From the NCBI RefSeq assembly GCF_001263795.1, contig NZ_LHUR01000047.1:1-63817 (forward strand): a DNA stretch of 63,817 bases. The letters are read 5' to 3'. This DNA is from Clostridium homopropionicum DSM 5847 (GTDB lineage Bacteria; Bacillota; Clostridia; Clostridiales; Clostridiaceae). The notes beneath the pieces are model-generated. The model saw nothing but the letters and a program-made list of their open reading frames with translations. It searched no databases and had not been told where the DNA came from. Position 1 is the first letter of the stretch, and every line of letters begins with the position of its first letter. The position numbers and the translations under genes are program-made. Below are positions 47,088 through 57,074 of this stretch, in pieces.

Positions 47088-47972
47088 TTGGAACAGTTTT
47101 TACAGCAGTTAGTGAATGGACTTTCTCTGGGAAGTATATATGCTTTGATCGCACTAGGATATACAATGGTATATGGAATCATAAACCTGATTAATTTTGC
47201 ACATGGTGATATATACATGCTTGGAGCTTATATAGGATTTGCAGTAACAACCTCTCTTCATCTTGGATTTTTCCCAGCACTTATAATAGCTATGGTAGCT
47301 TGTGCAATAATCGGAATAATAATTGAAAAAGTAGCTTATAAACCAATCAGAAAATCTACAAGAATTGCTGCACTTATTACTGCAATAGCAGTTTCTTTGT
47401 TTTTAGAGTATGGAACAATGTATTTTGTAAAAGCAGAAACAAGAACATTTCCAAGCGTTCTAGCAAATAAAAGCATAAAGCTTTTTAATGGCGGAGTAGT
47501 TTTAAATACTACAGATATATACATAATAGTGATTACAGTAGTTCTTATGTTATTACTTCAATATGTAATTCACAAAACTAAAATCGGTAAGGCAATGAGA
47601 GCCGTATCAATGGATAGTGAAGCAGCTCAATATATGGGTATCAGCATAGACAGAACAATATCTTTTACTTTTGCAATAGGATCTGCTCTAGCTGGAGTTG
47701 CAGGTGTACTTGTGGGAGTATACTATAACTCAATTAATCCTTTAATGGGTATTTTACCTGGTCTTAAAGCCTTTGTTGCAGCTGTAATAGGCGGTATAGG
47801 AATTATACCAGGAGCTGTTTTTGGTGGGTATTTCCTTGGCATGACAGAAACTATGGTAAGTGCTTATGGAGGCTCACTATATAAAGATGGAGTTGCCTTT
47901 GCAATTTTGATTATAATTCTTTTAATAAAACCTAATGGTTTATTAGGTAAAAACTCTAAAGAAAAGGTGTAG
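47088..47972 (+). CDS. livH: Branched-chain amino-acid ABC permease LivH
   Basis: 294 residues with about eight membrane helices. It opens with QQLVNGLSLGSIYALIALGYTMVYGIINLINFAHGD, diagnostic for LivH. The cytoplasmic ATPase-contact loop is AMRAVSMDSEAAQYMGI. Start TTG 47088 has AGGAAGTGAG upstream. It forms the membrane pore with LivM, encoded 10 bases downstream. Confidence 0.93.
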   Translation: MEQFLQQLVNGLSLGSIYALIALGYTMVYGIINLINFAHGDIYMLGAYIGFAVTTSLHLGFFPALIIAMVACAIIGIIIEKVAYKPIRKSTRIAALITAIAVSLFLEYGTMYFVKAETRTFPSVLANKSIKLFNGGVVLNTTDIYIIVITVVLMLLLQYVIHKTKIGKAMRAVSMDSEAAQYMGISIDRTISFTFAIGSALAGVAGVLVGVYYNSINPLMGILPGLKAFVAAVIGGIGIIPGAVFGGYFLGMTETMVSAYGGSLYKDGVAFAILIIILLIKPNGLLGKNSKEKV

Positions 47973-47982
47973 GAGGGATATT

Positions 47983-48933
47983 ATGAAAGCAGTAAATAAG
48001 AAGAATATCATATCATTAGTAGTTATCCTACTCCTTTATGCATTAGGACAAATATTAATTGGAATGGGTACTATTGATTCATATGTTTTGCTTAATATAG
48101 TTGTAATAGGAATCAACATAATATTAGCTGTAAGTCTTAATCTTATTACAGGTTTTACAGGACAATTTTCCCTAGGGCATGCAGCCTTTATGTCAATAGG
48201 AGCTTATGCCTCAGCTGTAGTTACAGCAAAGCTTGGGTTACCATTTGTAGTTGGATTAATTGTAGCTGCTATATGTGCTGCATTAGCAGGAATTATAATA
48301 GGAATACCTACCTTAAGACTAAAGGGAGATTATTTAGCTATTGCTACTCTTGGTTTCGGAGAGATAGTTAGAATTGTTATACTTAACAATGAATATGTAG
48401 GCGGAGCCAGTGGAATGAATGACATACCACAGTATACTACTTGGACATGGCTTTTTTTCATGGTAGCGTTAACTTTAGTTTTACTAAAAAACTTTATAGA
48501 TTCAAAAAGTGGTAGAGCTTGTATAGCAATTAGAGAAGATGAAATTGCTGCTGAAGCTATGGGAATAAATACTACTTACTATAAAGTACTTGCTTTTGCA
48601 ATAGGAGCACTTTTTGCGGGAATAGCTGGTGGATTATATTCTGGGTATTTTTACTTTATAAAACCTGATGCTTTTGGATTTATGAAATCTATAGACATAC
48701 TTGTAATTGTTGTATTCGGAGGCATGGGAAGTATGGTGGGTTCTGTTGTTGGAGCTGTTGCTCTTTCAATAATTTCATTAGTACTTCAAAGTGTACCTGA
48801 ACTCAGAATGGTTATATATTCCGTAATTCTTTTCGTAATAATGGTTTACAGACCACAAGGAATTATGGGTAATTACAAAATAAAATTCTTTAAGAGAGGA
48901 GGAGCCGAACATGTCAGTGGTAAAGGTAAGTAA
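47983..48933 (+). CDS. livM: Branched-chain amino-acid ABC permease LivM
   Basis: 316 residues with eight to ten membrane helices. LivM features are NLITGFTGQFSLGHAAFMSIGAYASA and the coupling loop IREDEIAAEAMGIN. TAGGAGGG precedes the ATG. Its last 23 bases overlap livG, whose ribosome binding site GGAGGAG lies inside this gene. Confidence 0.93.
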   Translation: MKAVNKKNIISLVVILLLYALGQILIGMGTIDSYVLLNIVVIGINIILAVSLNLITGFTGQFSLGHAAFMSIGAYASAVVTAKLGLPFVVGLIVAAICAALAGIIIGIPTLRLKGDYLAIATLGFGEIVRIVILNNEYVGGASGMNDIPQYTTWTWLFFMVALTLVLLKNFIDSKSGRACIAIREDEIAAEAMGINTTYYKVLAFAIGALFAGIAGGLYSGYFYFIKPDAFGFMKSIDILVIVVFGGMGSMVGSVVGAVALSIISLVLQSVPELRMVIYSVILFVIMVYRPQGIMGNYKIKFFKRGGAEHVSGKGK

Positions 48934-49684
48934 CCTATCTAGATTTTTTGGAGGAGTAAAGGCTGTATCTGAAGTAAATATGGACATAAACTCTGAGGAA
49001 ATAGTTGGTCTTATTGGACCCAATGGGGCAGGAAAGACTACTCTCTTTAATCTGCTAACGGGAATATATTCACCTACAGAAGGTGATATAGTATATAATT
49101 TTGATAAAGAGCTTTCAATTAAAAATAAAAAGCCTTATGAAATATCTGCCTTAGGTGTTTCTAGAACTTTTCAGAACATAAGACTATTTGGTAATATGAC
49201 TGTAGAGGAAAATATTAAAATTGGATTACACAATAACATAAAAAGTGGTGCAATTTCATCCTTTTTTAGACTTCCTGTATTCTATAAGGAAGAGAAAATT
49301 GCACAAGATAAAGTAGAAAAATTGCTTGAAGTTTTTAAGCTTTTAGATAAAAAAGAAGAACTTGCAAAAAACTTGCCTTACGGAGAACAAAGAAGACTCG
49401 AAATAGCAAGAGCACTTGCATCTGAGCCTACTGTACTTCTTCTTGATGAACCAGCTGCAGGTATGAATCCAAATGAAACAAACCAGCTAATGGAGCTAAT
49501 CAGATGGATTAGAGATGAATTCAAGATTACAATTATACTTATAGAACACGACATGTCATTAGTAATGAATGTTTGCAATAGAATATATGTTTTAGACTAT
49601 GGAAAAATGATAGCTGAAGGATTACCTGAAGAAATTCAAAACAACCCTGCAGTTATAAAAGCTTATCTTGGAGGTGATGACTAG
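48911..49684 (+). CDS. livG: Branched-chain amino-acid ABC ATPase LivG
   Basis: 257 residues. Walker A GPNGAGKTTLFNLLTG, the LivG-type insertion and GVSRTFQNIRLF, a slightly altered signature (LPYGEQRRLEIARAL) usual for this subunit, Walker B LLLDEPAAGMNP and the switch His in IEHDM. It overlaps livM and pairs with LivF. Confidence 0.93.
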   Translation: MSVVKVSNLSRFFGGVKAVSEVNMDINSEEIVGLIGPNGAGKTTLFNLLTGIYSPTEGDIVYNFDKELSIKNKKPYEISALGVSRTFQNIRLFGNMTVEENIKIGLHNNIKSGAISSFFRLPVFYKEEKIAQDKVEKLLEVFKLLDKKEELAKNLPYGEQRRLEIARALASEPTVLLLDEPAAGMNPNETNQLMELIRWIRDEFKITIILIEHDMSLVMNVCNRIYVLDYGKMIAEGLPEEIQNNPAVIKAYLGGDD

Positions 49685-49686
49685 TC

Positions 49687-50391
49687 ATGTTAGAGATGAT
49701 AGATGTTAATGTATACTATGGTGCTATTCATGCATTAAAAGGGATAAGCATAAAGGTTAATGAAGGGGAAATTGTTACTTTAATAGGTGCAAATGGAGCA
49801 GGTAAAACTACTTCACTTAAAACAATCTCTGGAGTTTTAAAACCTAAAACTGGTGTAGTAAAGTTTCAAGGAAATGAGATAAATAAGGTGAATGCTAGTA
49901 ATATTGTAAGTCTTGGAATTTCCCATGTACCTGAAGGTAGAAGAGTATTCTCCAGTATGTCAGTTATGGAAAATCTCGAAATGGGAGCTTACTCAAGAAA
50001 AGATAAAGCTGAAATTAAAAAAGACTATGAAATGGTATTTGAAACCTTTCCAAGATTATTAGAACGTAAAAATCAAATGGCAGGGACCCTTTCAGGAGGA
50101 GAACAGCAAATGCTTGCTATAGGTCGTGCTTTAATGTCAAGACCAAAGCTATTACTCCTAGATGAACCTTCTATGGGACTTGCTCCATTAGTAGTAAAAC
50201 AGATTTTTTCAATTATTAAAGATATAAATGAAAAAGGAACTACTGTTTTACTGGTAGAGCAAAATGCTGCAATGGCACTTAACATTGCTAATAGAGCTTA
50301 TGTAATTCAAAATGGACGTGTGGAAATGGAAGGACCAGCAAATGAGCTTCTTAACGATGAAAAGGTAAGAAGTGCATATTTAGGTGGATAA
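49687..50391 (+). CDS. livF: Branched-chain amino-acid ABC ATPase LivF
   Basis: 234 residues. Walker A GANGAGKTTSLKTISG, the LivF hallmark ISHVPEGRRVFSSMSVMENL, signature LSGGEQQMLAIGRALM and Walker B LLLDEPSMGLAP. GGAGGTGAT overlaps the livG stop. Last gene of the operon, followed by a long terminator stem. Confidence 0.93.
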   Translation: MLEMIDVNVYYGAIHALKGISIKVNEGEIVTLIGANGAGKTTSLKTISGVLKPKTGVVKFQGNEINKVNASNIVSLGISHVPEGRRVFSSMSVMENLEMGAYSRKDKAEIKKDYEMVFETFPRLLERKNQMAGTLSGGEQQMLAIGRALMSRPKLLLLDEPSMGLAPLVVKQIFSIIKDINEKGTTVLLVEQNAAMALNIANRAYVIQNGRVEMEGPANELLNDEKVRSAYLGG

Positions 50392-50410
50392 AAATATTAT
50401 TTTTTAGATT

Positions 50411-50466
50411 TAGAAGGACTGAAGTTAAGCAGTTATAATATATAAGCTTACATCAGTCCTTTTCTA
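50411..50466 (+). terminator. Terminator after livF
   Basis: TAGAAGGACTGA (50411-50422) is exactly complementary to TCAGTCCTTTTCTA (50453-50464). The loop is about 30 bases. Confidence 0.75.
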
Positions 50467-50574
50467 TAGTAAATTTAATTTTTAGCTAAAGTAGAAAAAT
50501 AAATCATTTTATGATATATTTATTTCAATGTAGAGGAAAAATAAGAACACCATTAGAAAAGGAAGGTAACAGAC

Positions 50575-52227
50575 ATGGAGGATAAACGCAGTTCGTCAAA
50601 CTTTATTAGAAATATTGTTGTTGAGGATTTAGAATCAGGGAAACATAAAGAGATAATAACTCGTTTTCCACCAGAACCAAATGGATATTTGCATATAGGG
50701 CATGCAAAATCAATAGTCTTAAATTTTGAATTAGCTGATGAATTTAAGGGTAAAACAAATTTGCGTTTTGATGATACAAATCCAGTTAAAGAAGATACAG
50801 AATATGTAGAATCTATTAAAGAAGATGTTGAGTGGCTAGGATTTCAATGGGACGGATTATATTTTGCTTCTGATTATTTTGAGAAAATGTATAATCGCGC
50901 TTTGATTTTGATTAAGAAGGGTAAAGCCTATGTATGTGATTTATCTGCTGAAGAAATAAAAGAATATAGAGGTACTTTAACTAAACCAGGAGAAGAAAGT
51001 CCATATAGGAATAGAACTATAGAAGAAAATCTTGACCTTTTTGAAAGAATGAAAAATGGAGAATTTAAAGATGGAGAAAAGGTATTAAGAGCTAAGATTG
51101 ATATGTCATCTTCAAATATAAATATGAGAGATCCGATAATTTATCGTATTGCTCATGCAGAACATCATAATACTGGAGATAAATGGTGTATTTATCCTAT
51201 GTACGATTTTGCGCATCCTATTGAAGATGCTATTGAAGGGGTTACTCACTCCATATGTACACTAGAATTTGAAGATCACCGCCCGCTATATGATTGGGTA
51301 ATTAATGAATGTGAAATGAAAAGCAAGCCTAAGCAAATAGAATTTGCTAGATTGAACCTTACAAATACAGTAATGAGTAAAAGAAAATTGAAGCAATTAG
51401 TAGATGAAGGATTTGTAGATGCTTGGGATGATCCACGTATGCCTACAATTGCAGGGCTAAGAAGAAGAGGATTTACACCTGAGGCAATCCGTAATTTCTG
51501 TAGAGAAATCGGTGTAGCTAAAAGCAACAGTATAGTAGATTACCAAATGCTTGAGCATTTCCTAAGAGAAGACTTAAATGAAAAGGCACCAAGAACGATG
51601 GCAATTTTAAGACCTTTAAAGGTGGTCATTACAAATTATCCAGAGGGAAAGGTTGAAATGCTTGAGGCAGAAAACAATCAAGACAAACCTGAAATGGGAA
51701 CTAGACAGATTCCATTCTCTAGGGAAATATATATTGAACAGGAAGATTTCATGGAGAATCCTCCAAAGAAATACTTTAGGCTATTCTCAGGAAATGAAGT
51801 AAGATTAAAAAATGCATATTTCATTACTTGTAATGATGTGATAAAGGACGAAGCAGGAAATGTTGTAGAAATACACTGTACCTATGATCCTGAGACAAAG
51901 AGTGGAAGCGGATTCACTGGAAGAAAGGTTAAAGGAACTATTCATTGGGTTGAAGCAAGTAATGCTGTTCCAGCTGAGTTTAGATTATATGATTCTCTAA
52001 TACTAGATGATGAAAATGATGAGGATAAAAATTTCCTAGAGCAAGTAAATCCGAATTCACTTGAAGTATTACAAGGCTTTATTGAGCCTAATATGAAAGG
52101 TCTATTAGGAGGAGAAAAATTCCAATTCTTTAGACATGGTTACTTTAATGTAGATACAAAATACACTTCTAAAGATAAAATAGTATTTAACAGAATAGTA
52201 TCTTTAAAGAGTTCTTTTAAATTATAA
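50575..52227 (+). CDS. glnS: Glutaminyl-tRNA synthetase
   Basis: 550-residue class I synthetase charging tRNA-Gln directly. The HIGH motif is [16 protein letters not shown], the RFDDTNP segment follows, and the KMSKS-type motif is TVMSKRKL. The C-terminal anticodon-binding barrels (from about 340) are present, so it is GlnRS, not the shorter bacterial GluRS. Clostridia often have it besides the GatCAB route. Single gene, AAGGAAGG upstream, terminator downstream. Confidence 0.95.
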   Translation: MEDKRSSSNFIRNIVVEDLESGKHKEIITRFPPEPNGYLHIGHAKSIVLNFELADEFKGKTNLRFDDTNPVKEDTEYVESIKEDVEWLGFQWDGLYFASDYFEKMYNRALILIKKGKAYVCDLSAEEIKEYRGTLTKPGEESPYRNRTIEENLDLFERMKNGEFKDGEKVLRAKIDMSSSNINMRDPIIYRIAHAEHHNTGDKWCIYPMYDFAHPIEDAIEGVTHSICTLEFEDHRPLYDWVINECEMKSKPKQIEFARLNLTNTVMSKRKLKQLVDEGFVDAWDDPRMPTIAGLRRRGFTPEAIRNFCREIGVAKSNSIVDYQMLEHFLREDLNEKAPRTMAILRPLKVVITNYPEGKVEMLEAENNQDKPEMGTRQIPFSREIYIEQEDFMENPPKKYFRLFSGNEVRLKNAYFITCNDVIKDEAGNVVEIHCTYDPETKSGSGFTGRKVKGTIHWVEASNAVPAEFRLYDSLILDDENDEDKNFLEQVNPNSLEVLQGFIEPNMKGLLGGEKFQFFRHGYFNVDTKYTSKDKIVFNRIVSLKSSFKL

Positions 52228-52238
52228 TATAAAATAGC

Positions 52239-52275
52239 AAAAGAGGGTTTGGACTAACATTCCCTCTTTTATTTT
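52239..52275. terminator. Convergent terminator of glnS and fetB
   Basis: AAAAGAGGG (52239-52247) pairs with CCCTCTTTT (52262-52270), with A and T runs on both sides. Confidence 0.8.
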
Positions 52276-52276
52276 A

Positions 52277-53056
52277 TTATATATTTAACTGATCTTCTTC
52301 ATTAAAGAAGGTTTTATATCCTAATTGCACAAACATTATTACTGTTAAGGCTACACTACCTAAAATTCCAAGCATAATGGCAATTTGATATTCAATAGCT
52401 GTAAAAGGAGAAACTCCTGATAGGATTTGACCTGTCATCATTCCAGGAAGAAACACAATTCCCATGCCAACCATAGAGTTTATTGTTGGAAGAATTGAGG
52501 AATCAAAAGCACTATCAACAATTGACTTAGATGCAGCTTTAGGGGTAGCGCCAAGCATAAGAGCCATTTCAACTAAGTCTCGTTTATTGGTCATTCCATC
52601 TACAAGTTTAGTAACTCCTAAGGATATGCCTGTCATAGAATTTCCGATTATCATGCCTCCAATTGGAATAAAATATCTTGGCTCAAACCAAGGTACAAGT
52701 CTTAAAACAACAAAAATAAAGTAAAGAATGGTTATTAAGGTTCCTGAAATCATAGAAATTCCAATGGTAAACTTCATTTGCTTTGAAAGTTCTACCTTTA
52801 CACGTTTAAAGGTATTATAAATTGCGAAAAGTTCCATTAATATCATAAAGAATATGGTGTAAAAAGCGTTACTATTTTGGAATATATATGAGAGAATATA
52901 CCCAGTTAATATTAATTGAAGAGTCATTCTTATTGTTGAAATTATGATTTCCTTTTCTCGAGATATACCTTTTATTTTAACTATAGCAAGTAGAACTAGA
53001 ACGAAAATATATGCTGAAGCCATTTGCCATAGATTAAGATTTAAAACACTATCCAA
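52277..53056 (-). CDS. fetB: UPF0014 ABC permease, FetB-like
   Basis: 259 residues with about seven membrane helices, UPF0014/YbbM family. Diagnostic: IPIGGMIIGNSMTGISLGVTKL, LMLGATPKAASKSIVDSAFDSSILPTINSM and GIVFLPGMMTGQILSG. FetAB of Escherichia coli is linked to iron export and oxidative-stress resistance; the substrate here is inferred by homology. TTG start with GGAGG upstream, overlapping the ATPase gene by 8 bases. Confidence 0.88.
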   Translation of the reverse strand: MDSVLNLNLWQMASAYIFVLVLLAIVKIKGISREKEIIISTIRMTLQLILTGYILSYIFQNSNAFYTIFFMILMELFAIYNTFKRVKVELSKQMKFTIGISMISGTLITILYFIFVVLRLVPWFEPRYFIPIGGMIIGNSMTGISLGVTKLVDGMTNKRDLVEMALMLGATPKAASKSIVDSAFDSSILPTINSMVGMGIVFLPGMMTGQILSGVSPFTAIEYQIAIMLGILGSVALTVIMFVQLGYKTFFNEEDQLNI

Positions 53057-53699
53057 GGTTTTTACCTCCTGTATGGTTTATAATTTTTCCTTTAGCAATC
53101 TCTATTATGTTATCGGAAAAGATCTCTGCAACTCTAGAGGAATGGGTTACCATTGTAAGAGTTTTTTTATTAGACTTTACATAAGTTATTACCTTTGAAA
53201 TAATTAGATTCTCTGTCTCTTCATCCAGTGCTGAGGAAGGTTCATCTAATAATAATACTTCTGGCTCCATCAATAGAATTCTTCCTAAGGAAATTCTTTG
53301 TTTTTCTCCACCAGATAATTTTTCTGCATTTTCCTTAAGAGATTTTTCTAAGTTCAAGAAACTTAACATTTCTAATAGTTCATTTTCACTTACTAAAGGC
53401 TTTTCAGAAAATTTTAATCCTATTAGTAGATTTTCTTGTATAGTACCAGGGAATATTACGGGATTCTGAGGCAGCATTATAACTTCTCGTCTAAGTAGAA
53501 TTGAATCTACTTCTTTTAAATTTTTACCTTTATAAAGAATTTCTCCTTCTTCGCAACTTATTAATTTGTTTAATAGGCGAATTAAGGTTGTTTTGCCACT
53601 TCCGCTTTGACCTATTATACAGGTAACTTTTTCTTTAGGAATATGAAGTTCATCTATTTTCAATATATTTTTGTATTTTACGGCTTTAAGAGTATACAT
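53049..53699 (-). CDS. fetA: ABC ATPase, FetA-like
   Basis: 216 residues: Walker A GQSGSGKTTLIRLL, Q-loop MLPQNPVIFPGTIQENL, signature LSGGEKQRISLGRIL, Walker B LLLDEPSSALDE and the switch His in VTHSSR. AAGGAGGT precedes the ATG. It is first in the two-gene unit with the UPF0014 permease, giving a FetAB-type exporter. Confidence 0.9.
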   Translation of the reverse strand: MYTLKAVKYKNILKIDELHIPKEKVTCIIGQSGSGKTTLIRLLNKLISCEEGEILYKGKNLKEVDSILLRREVIMLPQNPVIFPGTIQENLLIGLKFSEKPLVSENELLEMLSFLNLEKSLKENAEKLSGGEKQRISLGRILLMEPEVLLLDEPSSALDEETENLIISKVITYVKSNKKTLTMVTHSSRVAEIFSDNIIEIAKGKIINHTGGKNLG

Positions 53700-53840
53700 A
53701 ATATACCTCCTTCTGATAGTTCTACTTTACTATTTCAAAAATATAAATTCAATAGAATTACATAAAATTAACATTAGGATATAATTATATTTATGCTGTG
53801 ATATAATAATAGTATAAATAAAGGAAAGAGGGGTAAAAGA

Positions 53841-54044
53841 ATGATGATGATTTTGGGTGCTGTTGTATTAATAATACTGGTTATAATAGTTTTAAAAATG
53901 TTAGAAAATCCTATGGATGACTCAGGAGAGTTTAATGGAAACATTTTCCCCTTTGAAATAAAAGACCCTGAAGATTGGTTTAAATCAAAACCAAAGGAAG
54001 AAAAAAAAGAAATACAGGAAAATGAAAAGAAGAATAAAAATTAA
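53841..54044 (+). CDS. Small single-pass membrane protein
   Basis: 67 residues. A hydrophobic N-terminus (about 2-20, MILGAVVLIILVIIVLKML) should span the membrane; an acidic middle with DPEDWFKSKPK and a very Lys/Glu-rich tail follow. AAAGAGGGG precedes the ATG. It lies 41 bp before the sigma-54 activator gene in the same direction, probably co-transcribed. I know no function; a membrane sensor or partner of that activator is only a guess. Confidence 0.65.
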   Translation: MMMILGAVVLIILVIIVLKMLENPMDDSGEFNGNIFPFEIKDPEDWFKSKPKEEKKEIQENEKKNKN

Positions 54045-54085
54045 GTTTAATTTTATGAAAGCTAAATTTTAATGGAGGGGTTTTA

Positions 54086-56065
54086 TTGCCTGAGAAAAAC
54101 TTCATAAATTACAATGAAGAGATTGTTGAAAAATGGGAACTATTTATTGAAGAAGATATATTGAATGAGAAAGAAATTAGAAAATCTATTGCAGATTCTT
54201 GGAAAAGGAGCAAGGCTTATGGAGTAAATCCTTATTCTCAAGATTTTACAAAATGCCTTAGCGAGGAAAAACTAAAGAAGAGGCACAAAGAATCAAACTT
54301 ACTATTGAAAACAGCAAAGCCATTTATGGAAAGTATATATAAAATAGTTAGGGATACAGATTTTATCATAAGGTTAACAGATAAAGATGGATTTGTATTA
54401 ACTCATATTGGAGAAGAAAAAATAGTGGATATGTATTTCTCTATAGGCGCAGATGACGGATATAATGTAAAAGAGGAGTTCGTCGGTACTACTGCTATTG
54501 GCATGGCACTTATTACTGGTGAACCAATGCAGGTCGTAGGAGGAGAACACTATTTAAAGGAATATCACAAGCTGACATCGTCGGCATGCCCCATAAAAGA
54601 TAAAAATGGAACAATACTTGGAGTTTTAAGCATAACTGGGAGTTACAAGCAAGTCCATACACATACTTTAGGTATGATAGTTGCAGCAGCAGAAGCTATA
54701 GAAAAAGAAATTAAACTTGAAGAGTATAACAATGAGCTAAGAGCTATTAATGAAAGATTTTATCAAATAACAGAATCAGTTTCTGAAGGAATAATAAGAG
54801 TGGATGATAAAGAGAATATAGTTAGTATAAATAGGTTTGCTCGTAAATTACTTTCCTTTAGTGAAGCAAATATTATTGGAAAAGATATTAAAACAATTCT
54901 TAGTCCAGATAACAGACAAGATATACTTAAGGGAATTATAAATGGAAAAAGTCATGTGGAAGAAGAGGTTAACTTTAAGACTAGGAATGGTAGAAAAAAA
55001 GCGTGTATTGCTAATATTACTCCTATAAAATCTGCTGGAGGGGTTGTAATTACTTTCAGGGAAACAAAAATGCTTCATAGCTTAGTAAATAAAATTGTAG
55101 GTGCAAATGCCAAGTTTACCTTTAGTGATATTCTAGGGAAAAGTGATGCCATAAACAAAGCAATAAAGCTTGCTTCTGTTTCGGCTAATACTAATACAAC
55201 TATTCTGCTTCAGGGGGAAAGCGGTACTGGTAAGGAAATGTTTGCACAGGCTATTCATAATGAAAGTGATAGAAAAGGATATCCCTTTGTATTCTTAAAT
55301 TGTGGAGCCATACCTAGAGAATTAGTATCAAGTGAGCTTTTTGGATATATTGAGGGTGCTTTTACAGGGGCTAAAAGAGGAGGTCATCCTGGCAAGTTTG
55401 AATTAGCTGATGGAGGAACAATATTTCTAGATGAAATTGGAGATATGCCTCTAGATGCTCAGGTAAGCTTGTTAAGAGTACTTGAAGATAAAAAAATAGT
55501 AAGAGTTGGGGGAAATGAGGTTATACCAATAGATGTTAGAGTGATTGCTGCTACAAATAAGGATTTAAAGAAGGAAGTTGAGCTTGGTAATTTTAGAAGC
55601 GACTTATTCTATAGAATAAACGTAATGCCTATATATACCCCTACCTTGAGGGAAAGAAAAGAAGATATAAGAATATTAATAGATTACTTTATTGAGAAGT
55701 TGTGTAAAACTACTAATAAAACAGTCAAAGGAATTGGATCAAGCTTTTATAAAGCTATGCTAAGCTATAATTGGCCAGGTAATGTTAGGGAATTACAAAA
55801 TGTAATGCAAAGAGTTATTAACATGGTGGATAATAATGTTACACTAACAATTAAGGATTTACCACCATACATTGTAGATAAAGATTCTAAGGAAAATATG
55901 GAATTTGGCAAGCAACTAGTTACACTTGATGAATTAGAGAAGAACTATATAAGTAAGGCTATACAAGAATGTAACGGCAATATAGCAGCAGCTTCAAAAG
56001 CTTTAGGTATAGGAAGAACAACCATGTATAGAAAGATGAAAAAATATAATATTGAAGAAAAATAG
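54086..56065 (+). CDS. Sigma-54-dependent activator, AcoR-like
   Basis: 659 residues. An N-terminal AcoR-like segment (RKSIADSWKRSKAYGVNP) with GAF (about 70-210), then PAS (about 220-330), the AAA+ activator domain (about 345-575) with Walker A GESGTGKEM, the sigma-54 contact loop GAFTGA, FLDEIGD and the arginine finger region, and a Fis-type helix-turn-helix (about 615-655, GNIAAASKALGIGRTTMYRKM). TTG start after ATGGAGGGG. Three 17-bp palindromes and a -24/-12 promoter follow, so it very likely activates the Mrp-type operon. The signal for GAF/PAS is unknown. Confidence 0.93.
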   Translation: MPEKNFINYNEEIVEKWELFIEEDILNEKEIRKSIADSWKRSKAYGVNPYSQDFTKCLSEEKLKKRHKESNLLLKTAKPFMESIYKIVRDTDFIIRLTDKDGFVLTHIGEEKIVDMYFSIGADDGYNVKEEFVGTTAIGMALITGEPMQVVGGEHYLKEYHKLTSSACPIKDKNGTILGVLSITGSYKQVHTHTLGMIVAAAEAIEKEIKLEEYNNELRAINERFYQITESVSEGIIRVDDKENIVSINRFARKLLSFSEANIIGKDIKTILSPDNRQDILKGIINGKSHVEEEVNFKTRNGRKKACIANITPIKSAGGVVITFRETKMLHSLVNKIVGANAKFTFSDILGKSDAINKAIKLASVSANTNTTILLQGESGTGKEMFAQAIHNESDRKGYPFVFLNCGAIPRELVSSELFGYIEGAFTGAKRGGHPGKFELADGGTIFLDEIGDMPLDAQVSLLRVLEDKKIVRVGGNEVIPIDVRVIAATNKDLKKEVELGNFRSDLFYRINVMPIYTPTLRERKEDIRILIDYFIEKLCKTTNKTVKGIGSSFYKAMLSYNWPGNVRELQNVMQRVINMVDNNVTLTIKDLPPYIVDKDSKENMEFGKQLVTLDELEKNYISKAIQECNGNIAAASKALGIGRTTMYRKMKKYNIEEK

Positions 56066-56077
56066 CTTGTAATAAAG

Positions 56078-56155
56078 TGTTTCATCATGAAACATTCGTT
56101 TCATAATGAAACACGAAAAATGACATAAATTGAAAATGTGTTTCTTAATGAAACA
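56078..56155. promoter_or_regulatory. Three activator-binding palindromes (UAS)
   Basis: TGTTTCATCATGAAACA (56078-56094) is a perfect dyad. CGTTTCATAATGAAACA (56097-56113) and TGTTTCTTAATGAAACA (56139-56155) differ by one base per arm. Centres are 19 and 42 bp apart, near two and four helical turns. They stand 115-195 bp upstream of the -24/-12 promoter, the usual distance for enhancer sites of sigma-54 activators. Confidence 0.88.
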
Positions 56156-56160
56156 TTTAA

Positions 56161-56195
56161 AAAAACAATTACTGTATTATGTAATTGTTTTTTTT
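56161..56195 (+). terminator. Terminator after sigma-54 activator gene
   Basis: AAAAACAATTAC and GTAATTGTTTTTTTT form a stem with an 8-base loop. It separates the activator transcript from the antiporter operon, between enhancer sites and promoter. Confidence 0.85.
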
Positions 56196-56268
56196 ATTTT
56201 TCTAAAAAACACTGGATGAGAATAAGTAAAAATAAGGGTTTACAAATATTTTTTAATCCTATATATAA

Positions 56269-56284
56269 TTGGCACAATAATTGC
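56269..56284 (+). promoter_or_regulatory. Sigma-54 (-24/-12) promoter of the Mrp operon
   Basis: TTGGCACAATAATTGC matches the sigma-54 consensus TTGGCAC-N5-TTGC, with GG at 56271-56272 and GC at 56283-56284 in correct spacing. It is 40 bases before the mrpE start codon. No better -35/-10 pair was seen in this interval. Confidence 0.9.
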
Positions 56285-56323
56285 TTTATAAAGTTAATAT
56301 AACAAGTAAAGGAGGTATTTAAT

Positions 56324-56812
56324 ATGATATTTAAAGTTATGTTTATGTATATAATGTTTTGGTTAATACTATCTGAAGGCAACAGCATGGAAAGTATAGT
56401 TATAGGAACGGGTATTTCTGCTGTTATAGGAGTATTCAACAAAAGATATACTCTAGTGAGAATACACCAAAGAAGCTTTAAGAATATAGGTTTACAAATT
56501 AAGTATTGGGCATTATTTCTTTTAGTATTACTTAGGGAAATTGTTTTAGCAAATATTCATGTGGCTAAGGTGGTTCTAACTCCAAAGGTAGAAATATCCC
56601 CTTGCATGACAACGTTTACTACTAATCTAAAATCAGATTTTCTAAGGACTATCTTAGCGAATTCTATAACCTTAACTCCAGGTACCGTAACTGTAGATGT
56701 GATTGGTGATGAATTTGAAGTACATTGTTTAAAAAGAGAATATGGACAGGGGCTAGTAAATTCAGAGTTTGAGAAGATTTTATTAAGAATAGAGGGGAGT
56801 ATGAATGATTAA
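56324..56812 (+). CDS. mrpE: Mrp antiporter subunit E
   Basis: 162 residues, MnhE/MrpE (MbhA-like). Two N-terminal membrane helices, then ALFLLVLLREIVLANIHVAKVVL and a cytoplasmic domain with the family NSITLTPGTVTVDV segment. AAAGGAGG precedes the ATG. First gene of the operon behind the sigma-54 promoter. MrpE supports assembly and activity of the cation/proton antiporter complex in the membrane. Confidence 0.92.
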   Translation: MIFKVMFMYIMFWLILSEGNSMESIVIGTGISAVIGVFNKRYTLVRIHQRSFKNIGLQIKYWALFLLVLLREIVLANIHVAKVVLTPKVEISPCMTTFTTNLKSDFLRTILANSITLTPGTVTVDVIGDEFEVHCLKREYGQGLVNSEFEKILLRIEGSMND

Positions 56813-57074
56813 AATATTAGTTTTTGTAACCTTAATATTATGTATAACCATATTTCTTTGTATATTTAGAGCAGTTAAAGGTCCTACTGCAGGAGATAGG
56901 CTTATTGCAATAAATGTTGTTGGAACAAAGACAATTATATTGATACTAGTAGTTTCATTTATACTTCATGAAACTTACTTCATAGATGTAGCCTTAGTTT
57001 ATGCTTTAATTAGCTTCATTGCTTCTATTGTTATAGCTCAATACATTAAAAAATGGGGGGAGAAAAAGACATGA
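56805..57074 (+). CDS. mrpF: Mrp antiporter subunit F
   Basis: 89 residues, three membrane helices. Family motif FRAVKGPTAGDRLIAINVVGTKTI is clear. It overlaps mrpE by 8 bases and mrpG by ATGA. Structural subunit of the Mrp complex. Confidence 0.92.
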   Translation: MIKILVFVTLILCITIFLCIFRAVKGPTAGDRLIAINVVGTKTIILILVVSFILHETYFIDVALVYALISFIASIVIAQYIKKWGEKKT

